Of a stretch of 64,000 nucleotides of DNA, positions 1-7,963 are shown in pieces (position 1 is the stretch's first letter; each line of letters begins with the position of its first letter). A model generated the notes under the pieces. That model saw only the letters and a program-made list of their open reading frames with translations, was not told the DNA's origin and searched no databases. Position numbers and translations under genes: made by a program. The DNA comes from JADKAV01 sp963704075 (GTDB taxonomy: Bacteria; Actinomycetota; Actinomycetes; S36-B12; UBA10799), in the NCBI GenBank assembly GCA_963704075.1, contig CAVPGV010000015.1, forward strand, positions 1-64,000, read 5' to 3'.

Positions 1-753
1 ATGCTGCTGAAGATCCAGCCGACCGTGGGCAACAAGGGCTTCAGCGATGCGCACGTCGTGTCCAACAACGCGGGTGAGGCCTCCTTCACTCAGGTCCCGT
101 GCGGCGTCTACACCGTGACCGTGACTGGCCTGGGTCCGGACAAGCAGTCCAAGGAATTCGGCCGCCAGGTCATCAACCGCTGCGACACCGGCATGATCCT
201 GGCCGACCAGTGGAAGCTCGTGTTCGGCAACGCGGACATCAAGGGCAACCAGGTGGACATGCGCTACGGCAACGAATCGCGTGTCATGTCGATCACCAAG
301 CGGGAATCGAAGAACGCAGTGTTCACCACTGAGGCCACTCTGCGCTCCGGCTGGGGCTACGGCATCTGGACCCGCGCGTCGCTGGAGCGGGGCGCGTCCG
401 TGAGCGGCTACTCCTTCCAGTACGACCCCGGTTACGCGAATGTCAACGCCGGCTTCGGCAAAGCCCTGCTGCTGCGCCTCTGGGAGAACGGCAAGGAGTG
501 TGGAACCCCGATCGCCAAGGTCAAGTGGCCGAAGGGGCTCGAGGTGAACGACAAGCACAGAATCGTCGTCGTCAACGAGGGCGACACCCTCTACGCCTCC
601 ATCGACGGCATCAAGATGTTCGATGTCCCGAGCCTGAAGGCAGCGATCAAGACCTCCGGCTGCAGCATGGCAGAGCCGGACGGAACCGAGGTCGGGTTCC
701 GCAGTTGGAACGCCTCATCGTCGGTGCTCTTCGAGAACACGACCCTGAGCTGA
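1..753 (+). CDS. Secreted ConA-like (LamG/DUF1080-type) protein, C-terminal part
   Basis: Two parts are visible. Residues 1 to about 65 look like a small beta-sandwich repeat of the carboxypeptidase-regulatory/SpaA kind (NNAGEASFTQVPCGVYTVTV). Residues about 70-250 look like a concanavalin A-type jelly roll with GWGYGIWTRASL, a late hydrophilic turn and a GFRSWNASS strand near the end. There is no signal peptide and the first codon is the first base of the window, so this is probably the C-terminal end of a longer exported protein. The ConA part resembles the exported protein at 54472. The substrate is unknown; sugar binding is the family-based guess. Confidence 0.55.
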   Translation: MLLKIQPTVGNKGFSDAHVVSNNAGEASFTQVPCGVYTVTVTGLGPDKQSKEFGRQVINRCDTGMILADQWKLVFGNADIKGNQVDMRYGNESRVMSITKRESKNAVFTTEATLRSGWGYGIWTRASLERGASVSGYSFQYDPGYANVNAGFGKALLLRLWENGKECGTPIAKVKWPKGLEVNDKHRIVVVNEGDTLYASIDGIKMFDVPSLKAAIKTSGCSMAEPDGTEVGFRSWNASSSVLFENTTLS

Positions 754-763
754 CCCTCGCCTC

Positions 764-802
764 GAGATGGGGCCGTCCGCACACCGCGGGTGGCCCCATC
801 TC
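764..802. terminator. Bidirectional hairpin terminator
   Basis: Perfect 11-bp inverted repeat GAGATGGGGCC / GGCCCCATCTC with a 17-nt loop. It lies between two convergent genes, 11 bp after the stop of the ConA-like gene. There is no U-tract. Confidence 0.7.
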
Positions 803-820
803 CATGTCGCGATTCCGGAG

Positions 821-1072
821 CTACGGAACAAGGTCGAAACTGCGCCGGAATGCGATCAGCTCATCTGACAAGGCATCACGTCGGGCCGTTGGGGCATCGC
901 CGCCGATCACGATCAACTGGTCGGCCCATCCATGGGCCGCCACCCGCGGAACGCGACGATCGGTCATGGTCTCCAGCAATGCATAGAACTCCTCGGCGCG
1001 GGGCGCTAGTCGTTGCGGGGACAGATGCCGCAAGCGGTCGGCGGTGCGCTGCACCTGCGTCTCGTAGTTCAC
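821..1072 (-). CDS. Small hypothetical protein (83 aa)
   Basis: I do not recognise the family. The protein is soluble and predicted helical, with a basic-acidic first half and RRDALSDELIAFRRSFDLVP at the C-terminus. Its start overlaps the stop of the SGNH hydrolase gene by four bases (ATGA), so it is translationally coupled and probably the last gene of the operon that begins with the Bax-inhibitor-like gene at 3599. Confidence 0.55.
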   Translation of the reverse strand: MNYETQVQRTADRLRHLSPQRLAPRAEEFYALLETMTDRRVPRVAAHGWADQLIVIGGDAPTARRDALSDELIAFRRSFDLVP

Positions 1073-2040
1073 GCGGGACCGACCACCGATTCCTCGACCT
1101 CAGGCATGGGACGCCTGCGCACCCGGCGGATCAACGCCCACGGCCCGCGCGGCCCGCGGCCACCGGCCTGCAGGTGGGTCCCCGCTTCCTGTGCGGCATC
1201 CACGGCAGCCTCCGCGAGTTCCATCACCTCGGCCGAGGTCTCGTCGCCGGGTTGCGGGGTGTCCAACGCAGCGAGGACTGCGGGGAACAGGACCTGGGTG
1301 ACCCGCTCGTAGCCCTCCGGACCCGGATGGAACTTGTCCTCTGCGAACAGGTCCGGATCAGCGCTGAACTCCTCCCCCAATTCGTCAGCCAACGAGACCA
1401 CGTGTGCGCCCTGCCGCACGCACGCGATCATCTGGGCAGCTGCGAGCTGACGACTCAAGCGGCGCGCCACCCATCGCAGCGGCTGCGGAATGGGCCGCAC
1501 CGAGCCGACATCCGGACATGTCCCGACGACCACCTGGCAGCCCACCTCGCGCAACCGGCGTACCGAGTCCTCGAGGTGACCCACGGCGGCCTGCGGCCTG
1601 CCTACATGCGTGACGTCGTTGGCCCCGATGATGATCACCGCCACCTGTGGGCGCAGGTGCAGGGCCCGGTCCACCTGACCGGGCAGATCCGCGCTTCGCG
1701 CCCCGACGGTGGCCGCGTTCATGAGCCGCACCGGCCGGTCCAGTACGTTGCTGATCCCCTGCGCGAGCATGGCACCGGGAGTGTTGAAGGTGTGCTCGGC
1801 GCCGAGACCTGCCGCCAGCGAATCACCGAGCATCACGAAGCGCTGCGACGTGCCTGTCCGGCGCGGCCCGTAGAGGCGGTCCGCGTAGGGCGCCGCGGCA
1901 CGCCGGATTCCGATCTCCTTGCGGGCGTGGCGTCCCTGCGCGAACGCAACGCCGAACGCCGCGGCACCGGCTCCGATCAGCCCGCCACCCCCATAGGCCG
2001 CAGCCATCGCGATGCGCTTGGCATGCGTTGCGCGGATCAC
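1069..2040 (-). CDS. SGNH/GDSL-type hydrolase with N-terminal membrane anchor
   Basis: SGNH-fold esterase or lipase-like enzyme of 323 residues. Block I is MLGDSLAAG with the nucleophile Ser74, block III is GANDV near residue 139, and the Asp-His pair is in DKFHPGPEGY. Residues 12-35 form an Ala/Gly-rich hydrophobic segment that should act as signal anchor. The start is GTG at 2040, chosen because GGAGAG sits 8 bases upstream; an upstream ATG would give a long Arg-rich leader overlapping the preceding gene. The C-terminal 60 residues are Glu/Ala then Arg rich. The substrate cannot be read from sequence; acyl groups on lipid or polysaccharide are typical. Confidence 0.8.
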   Translation of the reverse strand: MIRATHAKRIAMAAAYGGGGLIGAGAAAFGVAFAQGRHARKEIGIRRAAAPYADRLYGPRRTGTSQRFVMLGDSLAAGLGAEHTFNTPGAMLAQGISNVLDRPVRLMNAATVGARSADLPGQVDRALHLRPQVAVIIIGANDVTHVGRPQAAVGHLEDSVRRLREVGCQVVVGTCPDVGSVRPIPQPLRWVARRLSRQLAAAQMIACVRQGAHVVSLADELGEEFSADPDLFAEDKFHPGPEGYERVTQVLFPAVLAALDTPQPGDETSAEVMELAEAAVDAAQEAGTHLQAGGRGPRGPWALIRRVRRRPMPEVEESVVGPA

Positions 2041-2056
2041 CAGTGCGGCTCTCCGG

Positions 2057-2768
2057 TCACCGGACGACACCCTCCCTGCGCAGGAACCCGCGCACCGTCT
2101 CCCGCGCCGACGTCTCGATCTGCGGGCCGTGGGTGAACGCCGCGACCGTGTATTGAAGGTCACCGAGAACCGCCGCGGTTCTCTTGGTCAACGGGAAGTC
2201 GGTGCAGACCACCTTGACCGGCCAGGTCATGCGCGCGTTCATGTTGAATATGGAGTCACCGGTGATGAGTACCCCGGATTCCTGGTGGAGCAGGCTTATG
2301 TGACCCGGCGTGTGACCAGGGGTGTGATGCACCGACATCCCACCAGCGACGTCCAACACGTCCCCGTCCTGCACCGTGGCCGCGACCGGGCACGGTTTCC
2401 AGCCGGTCCCCGGCAGGCGGTTGAGTACGGTCATCATCCGCGACCCCGCTTCCGGGGGGACTTCCGCGACGGACGTACTCGGCGTCCTCCGCGTGCACCG
2501 TCACGCCCCGGGCCTGCGATTGTTCGACCACTTTCGCCGCGGAACCTGCATGGTCCAAATGCGCATGGGTCAGAACCAGTCGCTGCACATCACGCGGGTG
2601 TTTGCCGATCTGCTCGAGCCCGGCGACGATGCGCTTGTTCGCGAACCGGGTGCCAGCATCGACCAGCGTGACGGATCCGTCCTCCTCGACGAACGCGAAG
2701 GAGTTGATGAAGTCGCCCGCGGTCGGGATCCGATGGACCCCGGGACCGAGGGCGACGACACCGGCCAT
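2057..2768 (-). CDS. Metallo-beta-lactamase-fold hydrolase (frameshifted)
   Basis: The N-terminal part (2768 to about 2460) carries the metal motif THAHLDHAG; the C-terminal part (about 2453 to 2057) carries HTPGHTPGHISLL and GVLITGDSIF, the later metal ligands. The two halves lie in different frames and join at a run of six G (plus strand) at 2454-2459, where one base more or less restores a normal protein of about 236 residues. The family covers glyoxalase II-like and other hydrolases; no substrate can be assigned. The gene abuts the Bax-inhibitor-like gene and is followed 16 bases later by the SGNH gene. Sequencing error or homopolymer slippage are both possible. Confidence 0.8.
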
Positions 2769-3599
2769 CTAGTTGTTGCTGTTCAGGATCGCCAGGAACC
2801 GTAGGATCTCCAGGTACAGCCACACCAGCGTGACCACCAGGCCCAGCGTCATACGCCAGGCGAAGACCTCGGGAGCGCCCTCGTTCACGGCCTGCTCGAT
2901 GGCCGCGAAGTCCAGGTTCAGGGAGAACGCAGCCAGCGCGACTCCGGCGACACACAGCAGCAGCCCGAGGCCACCGACGCCGTAGAAGCCCCAGCCGTCG
3001 CCGACGCCGAAAAGCGCGCCGACGAAACTGGCCAGCGCGATCACCAGGTAGGAGACCATGGCGACCATCATCACCTTCATGAAGGTGCCGTTGACCTTGA
3101 TGATCCGGGTGCGGTAGAGAACGAGCATCACGCCGAATGCGACCAGCGTGCCGAGCACGGCCTGACCGACGATGTTCGTTCCGTTGCCGAACTGATTCAC
3201 GTAGTCCTGGAAGATAAGGCTGACTCCGCCGAGGAACACACCCTCGACGGCGGAGTAGGACAGCACGATCCCGGCCTTGGGCATCTTGCGGAATGCGCCG
3301 AAGAAGAAGAGTCCCAGCCCGACGAGCATGGCGACGAACGGCAGCCACGGCATCGCCGGGGTGAGCACCCAACCGATCCCAGCGCCGATCAACAGCACGA
3401 CGAACGCCATCCCGGTTCGCATGACGACGTCGTCGATGGTCATCGCCCGGCCGGTGGCTGGCGTCCCGATAGTGGGAGCCGTCTGCTGGTCCAGGGTGGC
3501 GGTTCCAGCTGCGGCCTGCTGGTAGGCGTTCACACCCTCGTTGTACGCGAACCCCGGCTGCTTCTCGATGTTGCGGAACATCGGGTTTCTGGATTCCAT
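2769..3599 (-). CDS. Bax inhibitor-1/YccA-type membrane protein
   Basis: Integral membrane protein of 276 residues of the actinobacterial BI-1-like group. A hydrophilic N-terminus of about 60 residues (starting MESRNPMFRNIEK, typical for this group) is followed by seven hydrophobic segments, the last being TLVVTLVWLYLEILRFLAIL. A strong ribosome site, AAGGAGG five bases before the ATG, fixes the start. BI-1 proteins are linked to membrane stress and ion leak; the bacterial role is poorly known. First gene of a probable four-gene minus-strand operon. Confidence 0.88.
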   Translation of the reverse strand: MESRNPMFRNIEKQPGFAYNEGVNAYQQAAAGTATLDQQTAPTIGTPATGRAMTIDDVVMRTGMAFVVLLIGAGIGWVLTPAMPWLPFVAMLVGLGLFFFGAFRKMPKAGIVLSYSAVEGVFLGGVSLIFQDYVNQFGNGTNIVGQAVLGTLVAFGVMLVLYRTRIIKVNGTFMKVMMVAMVSYLVIALASFVGALFGVGDGWGFYGVGGLGLLLCVAGVALAAFSLNLDFAAIEQAVNEGAPEVFAWRMTLGLVVTLVWLYLEILRFLAILNSNN

Positions 3600-3672
3600 G
3601 TATTCCTCCTTGATGTACCAGGATACGGGTATCCAGGTCGGTCCGCCAAACCCTCAGGCGGCGTGTGAATCA

Positions 3673-3807
3673 TCACTTACGTTTCGTTAGTTGCCCGATC
3701 AGCCACTTGCCGACCTCATTCAGCGATCGCACCTGAACCCGCCCAGGGCCAACACCGACGCCCTTGACGGTAATTACGGTCTTCTTCGTCCGCTTCCATC
3801 GTGTCAC
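3673..3807 (-). CDS. Possible small basic protein next to the tRNA repeat array
   Basis: 44-codon reading frame from a GTG, very rich in Lys, Arg and Val (KKTVITVKGVGVG and LIGQLTKRK), ending just beyond the 58-bp array. No family is recognised. Its position downstream of a tRNA gene whose tail is repeated recalls the small basic Tpr product predicted at Escherichia coli tyrT. That resemblance is by analogy only, and the frame may be chance. Confidence 0.25.
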   Translation of the reverse strand: MTRWKRTKKTVITVKGVGVGPGRVQVRSLNEVGKWLIGQLTKRK

Positions 3808-3815
3808 GCCCGCCA

Positions 3816-4079
3816 AGCCCAAGGGCACTTCGTGCCCGGGGCGGGACCCGTCGCTTCGCTCCTCCCAAATCACAGCCCAAGGGCACTACGTGCCCGGGGC
3901 GGGACCCGTCGCTTCGCTCCTCCCAAATCACAGCCCAAGGGCACTACGTGCCCGGGGCGGGACCCGTCGCTTCGCTCCTCCCAAATCACAGCCCAAGGGC
4001 ACTACGTGCCCGGGGCGGGACCCGTCGCTTCGCTCCTCCCAAATCACAGCCCAAGGGCACTACGTGCCCGGGGCGGGAT
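3816..4079 (-). repeat. 58-bp tandem repeats containing the tRNA-Leu 3' end and a hairpin
   Basis: About 4.5 copies with exact 58-bp period; the segment AGCCCAAGGGCAC begins at 3816, 3874, 3932, 3990 and 4048 on the plus strand. Read on the minus strand each unit begins with the last 14 bases of the tRNA gene (TCCCGCCCCGGGCA), then a perfect hairpin GGGCACGTAGTGCCC, then a stretch ending GGAGGAGCGAAGCGACGGG. The internal copies look identical; the distal one differs (TTCG for TACG). Because 58 is not a multiple of three, open frames through the array change frame at every copy and are not genes. Confidence 0.95.
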
Positions 4080-4146
4080 TTGAACCCGCACGTCTTTCGA
4101 CCCTCGGGTTTAAGCCGAGTGCGTCTGCCTGTTCCGCCACCCGGGC
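4065..4146 (-). tRNA. tRNA-Leu(UAA)
   Basis: A full cloverleaf can be folded. The acceptor is GCCCGGG / CCCGGGC with discriminator A and no encoded CCA. The D arm contains GGCGGAACAGG, the anticodon loop is CTTAAAC (anticodon UAA at 4112-4110), there is a long class II variable arm (GGTCGAAAGAC), and the T arm is GCGGG TTCAAAT CCCGC. It reads UUA and UUG. In Streptomyces the UUA-reading tRNA is BldA, a developmental regulator through rare TTA codons; whether that holds here is unknown. It lies 12 bases after def, and the 3' end runs into the 58-bp repeat array. Confidence 0.95.
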
Positions 4147-4158
4147 GCACGGCCAAGA

Positions 4159-4695
4159 TTAGTCCAGGTACACCTTGCGCCGATGGACGGCGGCGGCCGA
4201 CATGACCCGGTCCAGAAAGACCATGCCGTCGAGATGATCCACCTCATGCTGGATGGCGCGGGCCTCGAAGGCGTCGGTGCTGAACGTGACCGTCTCCCCG
4301 CTGATCGGCAGTCGCCCACTGACCGTCAACCGCGTCGCGCGCTTCACGTCACCGGTGAAATCCGGGACGGACATGCACCCCTCGCGCGCCTTCTCGTTGC
4401 GAGTGGCCTGTTCGATGCGCGGATTCACCAGGACGAACCTGCCATGACAGGTACGGGTCTTCGGGTGAGAAGCGACATCGAGGCAGAAGACTCGCCAGCC
4501 CACCCCCACCTGATTCGCCGCGAGCCCCACACAACCGGGCGAGACGTCCATGGTGGCCAACAGGTCCGCGGCCAACTGCACGACAGCAGGGTCGGCCGGA
4601 TCGACCTCGACACATACTGCCGACAGAACCGGATCGGGGGCGGTGATCACCGGCCGGATGGACCCAGCGGGAAGATCCACGGCGAGTTCGATCAC
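4159..4695 (-). CDS. def: Peptide deformylase
   Basis: Removes the N-formyl group from nascent proteins using a metal ion. All three family motifs are present: GLAANQVG (residues 57-64), EGCMS with metal ligand Cys107, and HEVDH (150-154) with two His ligands and the catalytic Glu. At 178 residues it is normal length. The ATG overlaps the stop of the ACT-domain gene by four bases. It is the last protein gene before the tRNA. Confidence 0.96.
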   Translation of the reverse strand: MIELAVDLPAGSIRPVITAPDPVLSAVCVEVDPADPAVVQLAADLLATMDVSPGCVGLAANQVGVGWRVFCLDVASHPKTRTCHGRFVLVNPRIEQATRNEKAREGCMSVPDFTGDVKRATRLTVSGRLPISGETVTFSTDAFEARAIQHEVDHLDGMVFLDRVMSAAAVHRRKVYLD

Positions 4696-5210
4696 AGCAC
4701 ATCCATGTCCGTGGGTTTGATCGACACGTCCACGCCCACGCTTTCACCCACCGCGGTCAGCGCGGCGGTGAGCTTCTCCGGCTCGGCGTAGGACGGGAAG
4801 TCCGCCTCCGCCACCACGACGTACAGACCGGCTCCGAGGCGGGTCTGCAGGTCGGTGATGTTGCCCCCATAGGAAGCGATCGCCCCCGTGATGGCGGCCA
4901 CGATGCCGACCCGGTCCGCGCCGTGGACGCTGACGACGAATGACTGCACGTCCTCGTTACGTTCGGGTTGTTCATCGGTGACCGGCAGCACGCTGACCAC
5001 CAGCCCGTCGTTCTCCAGGAAGCTGAGGTCGGAGGCCACCTCTTGTGCTGTCGCCTCGGTTCCGACTACCAGGGTCCAGGCGAAGTGCCCGCGCAGCAGA
5101 GTCATGGAGGAGTCCTCCACGTTGGCGTCGCGCAGAGCCAGAGCGGCGGTGACGTCGGCGATGATGCCGGGACGATCGTGACCGAGGACGGTGATTGCCA
5201 AAGGTGCCAT
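4692..5210 (-). CDS. Two-ACT-domain protein, GcvR-like
   Basis: 172 residues made of two ACT domains. The first starts ITVLGHDRPGIIADVTAAL (residues 6-24); the second starts around residue 90 with VSVHGADRVGIVAAITGAI. The layout matches the glycine-cleavage repressor-like ACT proteins of actinobacteria, which bind amino acids. The ligand is not known. The ATG at 5210 lies 10 bases after the ppx stop. The frame is open upstream into ppx only because of the indels in that gene, so a 541-residue fusion is an artefact. Confidence 0.85.
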   Translation of the reverse strand: MAPLAITVLGHDRPGIIADVTAALALRDANVEDSSMTLLRGHFAWTLVVGTEATAQEVASDLSFLENDGLVVSVLPVTDEQPERNEDVQSFVVSVHGADRVGIVAAITGAIASYGGNITDLQTRLGAGLYVVVAEADFPSYAEPEKLTAALTAVGESVGVDVSIKPTDMDVL

Positions 5211-5220
5211 GCTTGGCACC

Positions 5221-6140
5221 CTACTTCTCGGCGCGCGCCAGTCCCAGCGCGATCCCATCCAGGATGTCGTGTTCGCTGACGATAACCTCGTCGAACCCGC
5301 CGAGGTGCAGGATGCGATCGAGTACCAGTGCTCCTCCTCCGATGACATCCACACGGCCCGGATGCATGACAGGTTCGGCAGCCCGCGTCGGCACGGGTCG
5401 CCGCCAGCATCCGCCGCGTCACCTCGTGTACCTGGCGCGAACGTGATCCGGCTGCCGTGGATGAGCCGGGAGTCGTATTCGGGCAGGCCCATCGCCAGGG
5501 CGGCGACCGTCGTCACGGAACCGGCGAGTCCCACGATCCGATCCGCGCTGTCGAATGCCGTCGTCGCCAGTGCATCGGCGATCGCTGCATCGATGTCGGC
5601 GGTCGCGGCCGCGATCTCCTCCGCACTCGGGGGATCGGACCGCAGGTGGCGTTCGGTCATTCGAACACAGCCGACGTCCTCACTGACGGCGACCTCCACC
5701 TCGTGGCGCCCGACCACGAACTCGGTGGATCCTCCCCCGATGTCGACGACCGCGACCCGGCCGGGAACCTCGAGGACGGACACCGCCCCGGCGAAACTCA
5801 GTCGCGCCTCCTCATCCCCAGAGATCACCTCGGGCGGTGTCCCAGACGCTGTACGACCCCGGCGGTGAACTCCTCGGCGTTCGTCAGCATCCCGGGAGGC
5901 GGAGGTGGCGACCATCCGAACGCGTTCGACCCCCGCCTGCCGGATCTGTGCCGCATAGTCCTCCACGGCGCTCCACGTCCGCTCGATGGCGGCCGGGGCG
6001 AGACGTCCCGTCACATCCACCCCCTCGCCGAGCCGGACCACCCGCATCACCCGGGCGACGTCCACCAGTCCGGCGTCGGTCACGTCGGCGATCAGCAGTC
6101 GGATCGAATTGGTCCCGCAATCGATGGCAGCGACTCTCAC
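5221..6140 (-). CDS. ppx: Ppx/GppA exopolyphosphatase-type phosphatase (several frameshifts)
   Basis: Acts on polyphosphate or pppGpp. The actin-like ATPase-fold motifs are clear: VAAIDCGTNSIRLLIADV at the start, VAVVDIGGGSTEFV in the middle and VGLAGSVTTVAAL later. The expected C-terminus, with VIGGGALVLDRIL and EHDILDGIALGLA, is present but in other frames. Shifts lie near 5830-5872 (two compensating), about 5425 and about 5375. The GTG start at 6140 has GGAGG five bases upstream. The DivIC-DUF501-ppx order is standard in actinobacteria. Because the conserved sequence is intact in every frame, base errors are likelier than decay. Confidence 0.85.
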
Positions 6141-6660
6141 GAGCACCTCCACGCAGGCCCGCGAGCGCTCGAACCCACGGGCGCGCAGTTCCTCCAGGGC
6201 CTCGTCGCCGAACGGGTTCACCCCCGGCCCCATCGCCAGTGCCTGCCCGACCAGCACATGCAAGCACTTGACGCGCTCGGGCATACCGCCGGCGGAAATC
6301 CCGTCGATCTCAGCCACCTCACCCTGCTCGGCACGAGCCCTCAGATACAGCTCGTGGGCACGCCGGTACTGCTCAGCCGTCCCGGGTTCCTGGGAGCAGC
6401 CGCTCCTGCATCGCTGACATCACGCCTTCCGATTCGAGGGTGGAGATGGCCGAGTTCAGCCGCGGGCAGGTCACGTAGAAGAAGGTGGGGAACGGCGTGC
6501 CGTCCTGCAGTCGGGGCGCGGTGCTGACGACGTCCGGGAGACCACAGGCACAGCGGGAGGCGATCGCCACCACGTCACGTGCGGGCCGTCCGAGTTGCGC
6601 CGAGATGGCAGCGAGGTCGCCGTCGCGGACGGTCTCACCGGGGGGCATCGGGCCGGACAC
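6141..6660 (-). CDS. DUF501 protein (frameshifted)
   Basis: Conserved actinobacterial protein of unknown role that sits between divIC and ppx. The N-terminal part (from a GTG at 6660, or ATG at 6648) has LAAISAQLGRPARDVVAIA and the Cys-containing segment RCACGLPDVV. The conserved C-terminal half (AEQYRRAHELYLRARAEQG, then MPERVKCLHVLVGQALA and GVNPFGDEAL) continues in another frame after a shift near 6376-6390. The exact 3' end is unclear because the second frame stays open into ppx. Confidence 0.75.
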
Positions 6661-6671
6661 TCACCACGGAC

Positions 6672-7086
6672 TCATCGGGCTGCTGCTGGGCGTCCTGCAC
6701 CGATCGCAAGGGCGCGCTCGTACCAGGCCGAGTTGTCCTCGACATTGGTCGTCAGCGGCTGCGCCGCGGGCCGCTGTACAGGAGGGTCCGTGACGACGTA
6801 CCCGGTCTCCCCGGGGTACTGCAGGTGGAACCGCTCCCTGGCCTGCGCGATCGCGTACGCATCGTCGGCCCACTGGTCGGCCTCCTTCTGCAGGGCATCG
6901 ACCCGCTCGCGCTGGGCAGCGGTGGTCGACCTCGAGTTCGGCGATCATGGAGCGCTGGTTGAGGAACTCCCGCAAGGGCAGTGCGAGCGTGAGCAGCAGA
7001 GCAGCCGCGATGATCACGACGACCGTCAACCGGCCGGTGGTCAGACCCGGGCGCTGAGCAGCCCGGATCGTGCTGGTCCTCTCCAC
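6672..7086 (-). CDS. Septum formation initiator DivIC/FtsB family (frameshifted)
   Basis: Small bitopic division protein. It has a short basic cytoplasmic end, one membrane segment (LTVVVIIAAALLLTLALPL), a coiled coil (QRERVDALQKEADQW) and the family signature ARERFHLQYPGETGYVV. A one-base shift near 6925-6935 separates the membrane part from the coiled coil. FtsB/DivIC proteins link early and late divisome parts. The GTG at 7086 is the likely start but has no clear ribosome site; an in-frame ATG lies at 7125. Normally eno is upstream; here a regulator gene is. Confidence 0.8.
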
Positions 7087-7153
7087 GGTTCTAGCGTCAC
7101 CCACCCTTCGCCGTCCTGCCTGCATTTCGCAGACTATCCGGCGTGTTGAACCC

Positions 7154-7892
7154 TCAGAGGGTTCGGGCGTGCGCCACGAGCCCATCCCTGACGTATGTCG
7201 CGCCGTCGACTCCGCCGTAGTTCGCCGCGAACCGCTCATCGGCCACGTACATCTCGGCGAGGCCGACCAGCGCCTCCGCACTCGGTGAGCGACCCTGCCA
7301 GCCGACGGCGATCCAGGCTGTGTGCCGGGCGGCGATCTGCCGGACCTCGTCGCTGTCGACCGGCAGGCCCTGGGCACGGGCGTGCGCCCATGCGGCGGCG
7401 ATGCTCTCGTGCTCCTGGAGATATGCGCGCTTGTCCTCGTCGCTGGTCGAACGCCACCAGCGGTCGCCGTCGGCGTACGCCTGCTCCCCCCAGCGTTGTT
7501 CCACTTCCTGCTGGTACTGCGCGTGGTCGAATCCGTCGAACATGTCGTCGGCCATGAGGTCCTCCTTGTTCTTCAGCCCGGCAATCGTGCGTTCCACTGC
7601 GGCGATCTGTCGCTGCAGCCGCTGACTTTCCTGGCGTAGATGGTCGAGATGTGCAGTGAGCGCGGCAGCGTCGTCGGTCTGTCCGTCCGAGCACCTGCGC
7701 GATCTCCGACAGGCCCATCCCCATGTCCCGTAGCAGCAGGATGCGCTGCAGCCTCACCAGATCCGCCTCGCGGTAGCAGCGGTACCCGGATGAGGTGCGG
7801 TGCGCGGGCAGCAACCCGATCGCGTCGTAGTGGCGCAAGGCGCGACTGGTCACACCCGCGGCGTCGACGACCTGCTGGATGCTGTACTCCAC
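7154..7892 (-). CDS. MerR-family regulator with TipAS ligand domain (frameshifted)
   Basis: N-terminal MerR winged helix: YSIQQVVDAAGVTSRALRHY, then GYRCYREADLVRLQRIL. A dimerisation coiled coil follows (LRQESQRLQRQIAAVE). The C-terminal TipAS-type domain contains EVEQRWGEQAYADGDRWW, AAWAHARAQGLPVDSDEV and MYVADERFAANYGG. The frame changes once near 7685. TipAL proteins of Streptomyces bind thiopeptides and induce transcription; here the ligand is unknown. The GTG at 7892 lies 8 bases after a -10 box, so the mRNA is probably leaderless. The gene likely regulates itself through the palindrome described separately. Confidence 0.85.
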
Positions 7893-7899
7893 ATCATCG

Positions 7900-7930
7900 A
7901 CGGTAGATGTTGACGCAGCGTCAAGGTCAA
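7900..7930 (-). promoter_or_regulatory. MerR-type promoter and operator of the TipA-like gene
   Basis: The -35 is TTGACC at 7930-7925, the spacer is 19 bp, and the -10 is TACCGT at 7905-7900. The spacer holds the perfect inverted repeat TTGACG CTG CGTCAA (7924-7910). An overlong 19-bp spacer filled by a dyad is the hallmark of MerR-controlled promoters, so autoregulation is inferred. Confidence 0.8.
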
Positions 7931-7963
7931 ATCGCCGCGGCTTCACCGTGGAGTGCCCGCGGA

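Noticed and set aside
3816..4079. CRISPR array
   Set aside because: Units are contiguous with no unique spacers, contain a tRNA end, and no cas gene is present.
4692..6317. Single 541-residue protein joining DUF501 end, Ppx and ACT domains
   Set aside because: The middle is out of frame for Ppx and the ACT gene has its own ATG; the apparent fusion arises from indels.
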